From positions 310,001 to 374,000 of the forward strand of contig NZ_BMSK01000005.1 of assembly GCF_014649115.1 (NCBI RefSeq): 64,000 bases of DNA. The letters are read 5' to 3'. Shown here in pieces: positions 54,684 through 61,164 of this stretch; within the stretch, counting starts at the first letter, position 1, and each line of letters starts with the position of its first letter. The stretch comes from Streptomyces eurythermus (GTDB taxonomy: Bacteria; Actinomycetota; Actinomycetes; Streptomycetales; Streptomycetaceae). Both the position numbers and the translations under genes were made by a program. Under the pieces are notes generated by a model. It searched no databases. It was given only the letters and a program-made list of their open reading frames with translations, and was not told the origin of the DNA.

Positions 54684-55060
54684 TGAAGCTGCCCCGGTGG
54701 GGTTTCTGGTGCGAGTGCTGGACGGAGAGCCTGACCGATCAGGGCCCGCCGGCACTGGTGGCATCGTTCGACGCCTACTCCGCTACACAAGCGGACCGTT
54801 GGGTAGCGGTCGCCCTCGAAACGATCTCCCCGGCACTGGACGCGGACGCCTCCAGCGCAGCGTGGGAGTGGATGTACGACGGCCGCATCGACACCCGACG
54901 AGCCCTGCTGCGGGCCGAGCCCTGCACCGTGTCCCTGACCCACGCCGGCACCCGCATCACCTGGACCATCCGGCCGGCGTTCTTCCTGCCCCTCGCGCAC
55001 CGCCAGGGCACCGAACTCCCGGCATGCGCGCACGACTTCACGCCCCGCCCTGAAGAGTGA
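54677..55060 (+). CDS. Small conserved AICE protein, unknown
   Basis: A 127-residue protein. It opens MLMKLPRWGFWCECWT and has SAAWEWMYDGRIDTRRALL in the middle, with two Cys close together and one near the end (ACAHD). No domain recognised. ATG at 54677 lies inside the HATPase gene end, so the two are coupled and probably work together. Confidence 0.65.
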   Translation: MLMKLPRWGFWCECWTESLTDQGPPALVASFDAYSATQADRWVAVALETISPALDADASSAAWEWMYDGRIDTRRALLRAEPCTVSLTHAGTRITWTIRPAFFLPLAHRQGTELPACAHDFTPRPEE

Positions 55061-55327
55061 GTTACAACTTTCTCTACTGGTTCAAGGGGGCTCGCTCCGC
55101 TCACCGCGCGCGGCCCGGCCCCCGGCCGGGCCTGCGCTCCTGTCTCTGCCCCGCTCCAGCCCGGCCGGTGTCCGGGCCACGCGCATAGCAGCGAGCCGAA
55201 GGCCACGAGGTGAGTGCCACCGGTAGCGGCCACGGTCAGAACGATGCCTCCGGCGGGGGATCGGCCGGCACCGGGATGGAGGGGGCGCCGTTCCCGACTG
55301 CGGGCCCGTGGTGGTGGCGCGGGGTTG

Positions 55328-55477
55328 GCTCCCATCCCGTCCACCATCGACCCAGGCAGAGCCGAGCAGGCGTGGCCCATGGCGTCCAGGTCGTTCGTAC
55401 AGTGGCGCGCTCCACCTGGACGCCATGAACCACGCCCGCTCCACGGTGTGTGGGTCGACGGCGGACGGGATGGGAGC
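55328..55477. repeat. 150-bp imperfect inverted repeat (64-bp arms) in AICE non-coding region
   Basis: 55328-55391 pairs with 55414-55477 over 64 bases with 11 mismatches, mostly in one central block; the inner 14 (CATGGCGTCCAGGT / ACCTGGACGCCATG) and outer 15 pairs are nearly perfect. The loop is 22 bases. The surrounding 55061-55643 (580 bases) has no credible gene. Candidate single-strand origin, transfer locus or structured RNA. Confidence 0.85.
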
Positions 55478-55524
55478 TGGGTGAGGTGGTGGCTGACCGA
55501 GCGTGAGAGCACACCCCGATACCT

Positions 55525-55580
55525 CCAACCACTACATCTAGTGGTTGGATCAAAAAAAAGCCACCACATGTAGTGGTGGC
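55525..55580. repeat. Two hairpins with alternative pairing and a T8 tract (minus strand)
   Basis: Hairpin 1: CCAACCACTA-catc-TAGTGGTTGG (55525-55548). Hairpin 2: GCCACCAC-atgta-GTGGTGGC (55560-55580). Between them are eight A (55552-55559), so on the minus strand hairpin 2 plus T8 is a classic intrinsic terminator. CCACTACAT (55529) also pairs with ATGTAGTGG (55568), excluding both hairpins. This lies in the leader of the DUF3800 gene. Confidence 0.8.
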
Positions 55581-55643
55581 TGGTGATGTTCGTGGTGTAG
55601 CTTGCCGTCAACGACACGTCATATTGTAGGCGGAGGGAGTGAG

Positions 55644-56408
55644 ATGCCCATACGTCGGCTTGTTAGGGCATACGTAGATGAGACTGGCGACCGCGGAATA
55701 TCTGCATCGGCATCTCCGTACTTTTCCTTCGCTGCTGTGCTCATCGCGGACGAGCAGGAAGCAGCAATGCGTGCCGCGATGTCTCAGCTCCGGCGTGATC
55801 TCAAAGTGCCCCCAGGTAAGGCTCTTCACTGGAAAGATCACGTGAAGGTATACCCCAGGCGGCAGTATGTAGCCACGACGCTCTCTCAACTGCCAGGCAT
55901 CAAAATCGTATATGTGGTCGTTGAGAAGGCAGCGATACCGGCACACGCAGGGATGCGACGTGACCAGGTGATCTTTTACAACTTCGCCGCTGGCATGACC
56001 CTTGAGAGGTTGTTGCTTGCTGCTGGCGGCTGGCCAGGAGGAGCCCGCGACATCGTAGTGAAGTTCGGGCATGTGCGAGGCTTCGACCACCGAACCACCT
56101 GCGACTATTTTCGCATCAAGACGCAACAGGGGCCTGGATGGGTGCCATGGCGTCTCCTGCGAGGCCAGCCGACGTTTGAGGACCAGGCAAAATGGGACGG
56201 CCTTCAGGCCGCCGATCAATACGCTGGAATGCTCAGCGCAGCCATACGGGCCGACAGCTACGGCGGTTACGAGCCCGCTCATCTGCTCGCGATACGTCAT
56301 CAGATACGCCGCAGCAGCCACGGGGTTAGCCGAAATTACGGCTTCAAGATCCTCGGTAACGAGGCTACCTTCACGTCCCTGCCTTGGTGGCCCAGAGAAG
56401 GTCTCTGA
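55644..56408 (+). CDS. DUF3800 protein (AICE cargo)
   Basis: A 254-residue protein of the DUF3800 family, defined by the N-terminal acidic motif (AYVDETGDRG, residues about 7-16) and a C-terminal QAADQYAG motif (about 196-203); both suggest an RNase H-like metal site, but the activity is unproven. ATG at 55644 follows GGAGGGAG. Base use differs from its neighbours: ATA, GTA, GAT, AGG and CTT codons are frequent and GC is visibly lower, so it was acquired recently. It is framed by hairpin structures on both sides. Confidence 0.82.
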   Translation: MPIRRLVRAYVDETGDRGISASASPYFSFAAVLIADEQEAAMRAAMSQLRRDLKVPPGKALHWKDHVKVYPRRQYVATTLSQLPGIKIVYVVVEKAAIPAHAGMRRDQVIFYNFAAGMTLERLLLAAGGWPGGARDIVVKFGHVRGFDHRTTCDYFRIKTQQGPGWVPWRLLRGQPTFEDQAKWDGLQAADQYAGMLSAAIRADSYGGYEPAHLLAIRHQIRRSSHGVSRNYGFKILGNEATFTSLPWWPREGL

Positions 56409-56417
56409 CGCAGCACG

Positions 56418-56514
56418 AAGGGCCACCTAAGAGGTCCGGGGCGCTTCAACCGAAGATTCGGAAGGGTCTGGCAGCAGACCAAGCGTTCTCCCCGCGACCA
56501 CTTAGGTGGCCCTT
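56418..56514. repeat. 97-bp palindrome with nested hairpin after DUF3800
   Basis: AAGGGCCACCTAAGAGGTC (56418-56436) pairs with GACCACTTAGGTGGCCCTT (56496-56514) with one mismatch, 19 bp. Inside is GGTCTG-gcag-CAGACC (56465-56480). It starts 10 bases after the DUF3800 stop. It may be a bidirectional terminator or a second folded origin-like element. Confidence 0.8.
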
Positions 56515-56665
56515 GCTTGCTCCCTCTACCCTAGCGGGTCCAGGTGCCAGAGAGCCACACCGCGTACGAGGTTCATTCGAAGGTGGAAGCTGATCGTGAG
56601 GGAGGCTTGTAGCAACCCTCAAGCTGATCCGGCGAGAGTGGTCGCTCGAACCCGTCCCTCGTGGA

Positions 56666-57229
56666 TCACGGGGACGCAGACGCGAACGCGACACCGGTGC
56701 GGGTCGGTAGGAGGATGCCCGAAATGCCGAGATCGGTACGCATAGCTGTCAAGAGATCTTGGTAGGCGTCTTCAAGTCCGCGAGTGAAGCTGTTCTTGTT
56801 CTCGTCTGAGCGCGATTGCTCCGGCAGGCAGACGCTGGAGGCACCGAACCACATCCACACCGCCCTGGCGGCCACGGCTACCTCTCGTGAACCCAGTAGC
56901 TCCATCTCAGCAATCAGTCTTTCCGCATCATGGGTGAACGCTCGCGCGTCTGGCGCCGGCACGTCGGGGACGCCTGGGGAATAACGGAGGTGCCTTACGT
57001 AAGGGCGCCATGCGCTGACCAGGCCGAGGTACTCGGTGAACACCCTCTGCCTCTCACTAGCCCATCGGTGTCGATCCTCACGCTCCCAACGCTGATCTTC
57101 CCTCTGGGTCTCGCGTACCCAGCGCGTGTCCTCTCGGCGAGCAAGGACGCGTTGACCGACGACAACGCCGGTAGCTCCCAGCGCGCCGCTTGATCCGAAC
57201 TGAATCAAGGCCATCCACCATGCCGTCAT
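56666..57229 (-). CDS. Membrane-anchored coiled-coil protein, unknown
   Basis: A 187-residue protein from ATG 57229 (MTAWWMALIQFGSSG). One N-terminal hydrophobic segment (about 2-24) is followed by a highly charged helix (RREDTRWVRETQREDQRWEREDRHRW, positions about 27-52) with regular Trp spacing. The soluble domain ends TGVAFASASP. No enzyme motif. It converges on DUF3800 across the palindrome; its location near attR marks it as variable cargo. Function unknown. Confidence 0.7.
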   Translation of the reverse strand: MTAWWMALIQFGSSGALGATGVVVGQRVLARREDTRWVRETQREDQRWEREDRHRWASERQRVFTEYLGLVSAWRPYVRHLRYSPGVPDVPAPDARAFTHDAERLIAEMELLGSREVAVAARAVWMWFGASSVCLPEQSRSDENKNSFTRGLEDAYQDLLTAMRTDLGISGILLPTRTGVAFASASP

Positions 57230-57360
57230 GTCCCGACGGTACGGTCGGCTCCTGCGACTCAATGGGTGATCTGAGGAGAATCTGAGCCCAAGCGGCGCGA
57301 CCTCGCGCCGGTGGCCGGGCCGTCCGAGGGCGCTCAGTATCAGCCGGTCACCGAACCTCG

Positions 57361-57388
57361 GCGTACAGCAGCGCAGTACAGCAACCGC
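57361..57388 (+). repeat. Right copy of 28-bp internal arm repeat
   Basis: GCGTACAGCAGCGcAG followed by TACAGCAACCGC, in the same orientation as 46780-46807, about 80 bases inside attR. Confidence 0.75.
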
Positions 57389-57468
57389 AGCGACCGTACC
57401 CGCCCGCTCATGTCCTCACAGAGCCGTAGCACAGCCGGTATGACCCTCACCGACCGATCTACATAGAG

Positions 57469-57512
57469 CTACGGATCAGAAGGTTGCAGGTTCGAATCCT
57501 GCCGAGTGCACA
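57469..57512 (+). repeat. attR (44-bp core)
   Basis: Perfect copy of 46690-46733; it resembles a tRNA-Arg 3' half without the 5' half, marking the right junction. Confidence 0.95.
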
Positions 57513-57520
57513 GCAGACCG

Positions 57521-57550
57521 GAAGCCCCGTGGAGAGATCCACGGGGCTTC
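57521..57550 (+). terminator. Ancestral terminator of tRNA-Arg
   Basis: 12-bp perfect stem GAAGCCCCGTGG / CCACGGGGCTTC, 6-base loop, followed by TGGGTTTTG. It lies just outside attR and would have terminated the tRNA before the element inserted. Confidence 0.85.
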
Positions 57551-57727
57551 TGGGTTTTGCCTTGATGGCAGTGTTCGACGGCAACCGGTTCAGAAGGGCT
57601 GCTGTCAGCTCAGGGCCGTGCCGGCCTCGTAGATCGTCGGTCTGTCTTCGGGAGCGTGGCTGAGGCGCAAATTGCCCGGCTCGCCAGGTGCCCAGGGTGT
57701 CCGACCCACCCCTTACCCTCGCCAGGG

Positions 57728-58600
57728 ATGGCACAGGTCTGGAGATGTTCGGGGATCCGTTGGTCGGTGGACGGCCCGGAGCTGGTGTGGAGCGGTGGGC
57801 GGCGTAGTGCGCTGACGTGGGGGAAGCGGGTGGCCTTCGCCGTGCCGGAGGGGGGTGTGCGGGCGTGTGCCGGGGCGCGGGGGAACGAGTGTCCGGTGCG
57901 GGCCGTGGTGCCAGGGCGGAGTACGGGCGGCCGGTGCGAGGAGTGCGCGCGGCTGGACCGGGCCCACTCGGTCGCCGCCGACACGGTCGCGGACGACCCC
58001 CGGCCGTACCGGGTCTACCTGGCCTGGTTCGGGCCGGGCATGGTGAAGGCCGGCATCACCGCCGTGGAGCGGGGACCGGCCCGGCTGCTCGAACAGGGCG
58101 CCGTCTGTTTCAGCTGGCTCGGCACCGGTCCGCTGATGGCCGCGCGGCGTGCCGAGGAGCTGCTGCGGGCCGCGCTGCGTGTGCCGGACCGGGTTCCGTA
58201 CACCGAGAAGCGGGCGGTGCGGTCGGCGCTGCCGGGCACGGAAGCGGAGCGCGCCGCCGAGGTGCGGGAGCTGCACGCGCGGGCCGTCGCGCTCGCCGGG
58301 TGGCCGGAGTCGCTGCGGCCCGAGCCCTGCCATGTCGTGGACCACACGGGGGTGTTCGGGCTCACGGCGGCCCCGGAGGCGTTCGGTGAGGTGCTGGAGC
58401 TGGTGCCGGGCGGGAGCGTGGGCGGGGAGCTGGTCGCGGCCGCCGGCCCCGATCTCCATCTGGCCGTCGGCGGGCGTGGAGCCGTCGTCCTGGACACCCG
58501 GCTGATGTCGGGGTGGGAGCTGGTGCCGGCCGGACCGGCGGTGGACGGATGCGCTTTCCCCGTCCGGGAGTTCGGCAGGGAGCCCGACGGACTGTTCTGA
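57728..58600 (+). CDS. DUF2797 protein with GIY-YIG-like core
   Basis: A 290-residue protein of the DUF2797 family. N-terminal cysteines (RACAGARGNECPV, RCEECARLD) form a probable zinc site near residues 50-85. Then comes YRVYLAWFGPGMVKAGIT (about 100-117), with the spacing of GIY-YIG nuclease strands but without the catalytic set being certain. ATG at 57728 (MAQVWRCSG). It is the first chromosomal gene after attR. The function of the family is unknown. Confidence 0.8.
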   Translation: MAQVWRCSGIRWSVDGPELVWSGGRRSALTWGKRVAFAVPEGGVRACAGARGNECPVRAVVPGRSTGGRCEECARLDRAHSVAADTVADDPRPYRVYLAWFGPGMVKAGITAVERGPARLLEQGAVCFSWLGTGPLMAARRAEELLRAALRVPDRVPYTEKRAVRSALPGTEAERAAEVRELHARAVALAGWPESLRPEPCHVVDHTGVFGLTAAPEAFGEVLELVPGGSVGGELVAAAGPDLHLAVGGRGAVVLDTRLMSGWELVPAGPAVDGCAFPVREFGREPDGLF

Positions 58601-58663
58601 ACGGCGGGGCGCCGCCGGTATCCGGCCCCCGGCTCCGGCCGGTTGCTGACGGTCCCTCGGGTG

Positions 58664-58706
58664 TTTCTCAGAGAAATCACAGACTCTGGAAAGCGTCTTC
58701 TCAGAG
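58664..58706 (+). promoter_or_regulatory. Repeated TTCTCAGAG sites before the response regulator
   Basis: TTTCTCAGAGAAA (58664-58676) is a perfect palindrome; TTCTCAGAG recurs at 58698, 33 bases on (about three helical turns). This suggests autoregulation by the OmpR-type regulator. Confidence 0.5.
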
Positions 58707-58727
58707 CGCCCCGACAGGGTGACCGGC

Positions 58728-59468
58728 ATGACCACGACCTCGCCCCAGGGGCGCACCGAACTGCTGAGGCCGGACGGGAGCCCCGTCCGGGTGCTTGTGG
58801 TGGACGACGAGCTGTCGATCACCGAACTGCTGAGCATGGCCCTGCGCTACGAGGGCTGGCAGATCAGGAGCGCGGGCGACGGACAGGGGGCAGTCCAGGC
58901 GGCTCGCGAGTTCCGGCCCGACGCCGTCGTGCTCGACATGATGCTCCCGGACATGGACGGCCTGTCCGTGCTCGGGCGGCTGCGGCGCGAACTGCCGGAC
59001 GTGCCCGTGCTGTTCCTCACCGCCAAGGACGCGGTGGAGGACCGTATCGCCGGGCTCACCGCCGGCGGCGACGACTACGTCACCAAGCCGTTCAGCCTGG
59101 AGGAGGTCGTCGCCCGGCTGCGCGGGCTGATCCGCAGGTCGGGCGCCACCGACCGGCGGTCCGACTCCGTGCTCGTCGTGGGCGACCTGACCCTGGACGA
59201 GGACAGTCACGAGGTCTTCCGGGGCGGTGAGTCCATCCACCTCACCGCCACCGAGTTCGAGCTGCTGCGCTTCCTCATGCGCAACCCCCGGCGGGTGCTC
59301 AGCAAGGCGCAGATCCTGGACCGCGTGTGGTCGTACGACTTCGGCGGCCAGGCCAATGTCGTGGAGCTGTACATCTCCTACCTGCGGCGGAAGATCGACG
59401 CCGGCCGCGAGCCGATGATCCACACCCGGCGGGGAGCCGGTTATCTGATCAAGCCCGCCGCGTCGTGA
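58728..59468 (+). CDS. OmpR/PhoB-family response regulator
   Basis: A 246-residue two-component regulator. The receiver domain (about 20-135) has the acidic pair VVDDE, phospho-acceptor Asp70 (VVLDMMLPDMDG), Thr (LFLTAKD) and Lys (YVTKPF). A winged-helix effector domain (about 150-240) contains TATEFELLRFLMRNPRRVLS and the RRGAGYLI wing. ATG at 58728; a GTG 9 bases upstream is the alternative. Its stop overlaps the kinase start (GTGA). Confidence 0.94.
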   Translation: MTTTSPQGRTELLRPDGSPVRVLVVDDELSITELLSMALRYEGWQIRSAGDGQGAVQAAREFRPDAVVLDMMLPDMDGLSVLGRLRRELPDVPVLFLTAKDAVEDRIAGLTAGGDDYVTKPFSLEEVVARLRGLIRRSGATDRRSDSVLVVGDLTLDEDSHEVFRGGESIHLTATEFELLRFLMRNPRRVLSKAQILDRVWSYDFGGQANVVELYISYLRRKIDAGREPMIHTRRGAGYLIKPAAS

Positions 59469-61150
59469 GCGGGCGGCGGCGGCCCGGTCCCCGGCGGCGC
59501 CGGGCGGGTCAGCCGCGCACCCTGCGGACACGGCTCGTCGTCGCGTCCGTGACGCTGATCGCGGTGGTGTGCGCGGTGATCGGCACGGTGACCACGTTGG
59601 CGCTGCGCTCGCATCTGTACGGCCAGCTGGACGAGCAGCTGCGGGAGGCCACGGCACGGGCGTCGGGCGCCTTCGCGCCGCCGGGCCCGGACACGGGCCT
59701 CGGCCTGCCCGGCCAGGGAGGCCGGCAGCCGCGCCGCACGCCGGCCGATCTCGGCGAGTTCGTCAGGCACGGTCCGCAGCCCAGTGGCACGTTCGCGGCC
59801 GTGGTCGCCGGCGGTGCCGTCGCCTACGGCAAGGTCGGCGAGAAGTCCGCGTCCACGTTCGACATGACCGCCAAGGACCTCACCGACGCCCAGAAGAGCG
59901 CACTCGGCGAGGTCGCCCGTGACGACAGGACGCACACCGCGCGGCTGCCGGGGCTCGGCACCTACCGGGTCCAGTACCGGAGCGGCTACTACGTCGGCAT
60001 CCCCACCAGGGAGACCGACAGCAACATCAACACCCTGATCCTGGTCGAAGTCTGCGTCACCGCCGCCGGACTCGTCGCCGCCGCCATCGCCGGCTACGTG
60101 CTCGTCGGCCTCGCCACCCGCCCCCTGCGCAGGGTCGCCGCCACCGCCACCCGGGTCTCCGAACTGCCCTTGCACACCGGCGAGGTGAACCTGAGCGAAC
60201 GGGTCCCGGAGGCGGAGTGCGACCCGCACACGGAGGTCGGCCGGGTCGGCGCCGCGCTCAACCGGATGCTCGACCACGTCCACGGCGCCCTGCACGCCCG
60301 GCAGCGGAGCGAGACACGGGTACGCCAGTTCGTGGCGGACGCCAGCCATGAACTGCGCACCCCGCTCGCCTCCATCCGCGGATACGCCGAACTCACCCGG
60401 CGCGGGCACGAGGAGATCGGGCCCGACACCCGGCACGCCCTCGGGCGGATCGAGTCCGAGGCCGGGCGGATGACCCTGCTCGTGGAGGACCTGCTGCTGC
60501 TCGCCCGGCTCGACGCCGGCCGTCCGCTCCAGTGGGAGCACACCGATCTGGTCCCGCTGGTCGTCGACACCGTCAGCGACTCCCGCGCGGCGGGCCCGGA
60601 CCACACCTGGCGGCTCGACCTGCCCGACGCCCCGGCGCCGGTCTCGGCGGACCCGGCCCGGATCCAGCAGGTGCTGGTCAACCTGCTGGGCAACGCCCGC
60701 AAGCACACCCCGCCCGGTACGACCGTCACCGCGCGGGTGCGCCGGCACGGGCCGTGGACGTGCATGGACGTGGAGGACGACGGTCCGGGCATCCCGGCCG
60801 GGCTGCTGCCGCACGTCTTCGAGCGGTTCGCCCGGGGCGACTCCGCGCGAACCCGCGCCACCGGGTCCACGGGCCTCGGGCTCGCCATCGTGCAGGCCGT
60901 GGCCGCCGCGCACGGGGGCACCGTGACCGTGGACAGCGGGCCCGGCCGCACGGTGTTCACCCTGTACCTGCCCGCCCTGACCACCCCGGCCGCCGCAGGC
61001 CCTGTGCCGGAAGCGCTCCCGTTTCCGACCGCCCCGGTGCCGGAAGCGCGCCGGCCCCGCATCGCCCCGGGAGCACCCGCGGCAACACCCCCGTCACCGC
61101 ACTCACAGCCGCAGCACAGCGCCGGCACATCGGCGCGACAGGGGGCCTGA
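59465..61150 (+). CDS. Sensor histidine kinase
   Basis: A 561-residue membrane kinase. TM1 is about residues 24-44, an extracytoplasmic sensor (about 50-180) follows, TM2 is about 182-204, then HAMP. The H-box has His295 (VADASHELRTPLASIRG). The ATPase domain has N-box VNLLGNARKHTPPG, G1 DVEDDGPGIP, and G2 TGLGLAIVQ. An 80-residue Pro/Ala tail ends the protein. GTG at 59465 couples it to its regulator. The pair probably controls the glycosyltransferase genes that follow. Confidence 0.94.
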   Translation: MSGRRRPGPRRRRAGQPRTLRTRLVVASVTLIAVVCAVIGTVTTLALRSHLYGQLDEQLREATARASGAFAPPGPDTGLGLPGQGGRQPRRTPADLGEFVRHGPQPSGTFAAVVAGGAVAYGKVGEKSASTFDMTAKDLTDAQKSALGEVARDDRTHTARLPGLGTYRVQYRSGYYVGIPTRETDSNINTLILVEVCVTAAGLVAAAIAGYVLVGLATRPLRRVAATATRVSELPLHTGEVNLSERVPEAECDPHTEVGRVGAALNRMLDHVHGALHARQRSETRVRQFVADASHELRTPLASIRGYAELTRRGHEEIGPDTRHALGRIESEAGRMTLLVEDLLLLARLDAGRPLQWEHTDLVPLVVDTVSDSRAAGPDHTWRLDLPDAPAPVSADPARIQQVLVNLLGNARKHTPPGTTVTARVRRHGPWTCMDVEDDGPGIPAGLLPHVFERFARGDSARTRATGSTGLGLAIVQAVAAAHGGTVTVDSGPGRTVFTLYLPALTTPAAAGPVPEALPFPTAPVPEARRPRIAPGAPAATPPSPHSQPQHSAGTSARQGA

Positions 61151-61164
61151 GGAGAGTCGGTGCC

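Larger units (their letters stand above)
46690..57512. mobile_element. pSAM2-family AICE integrated in tRNA-Arg, about 10.8 kb
   Basis: A 44-bp perfect direct repeat bounds the element: attL 46690-46733 in the tRNA and attR 57469-57512. Inside are the hallmark genes of an actinomycete integrative and conjugative element: Int, Xis, RepSA-type replication initiator, Spd spread proteins, FtsK-like TraSA, a KorSA-type GntR repressor and a Pif-like Nudix protein. Gene overlaps and intact frames suggest that it is functional. Cargo consists of an HATPase protein, a 127-aa unknown, a DUF3800 protein and a membrane coiled-coil protein. Confidence 0.95.

Noticed and set aside
55608..56426. A 272-codon minus-strand frame opposite DUF3800
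   Set aside because: The plus strand carries both DUF3800 motifs and a strong ribosome-binding site; the antisense frame has neither. The T8 terminator nearby could still belong to an antisense RNA.
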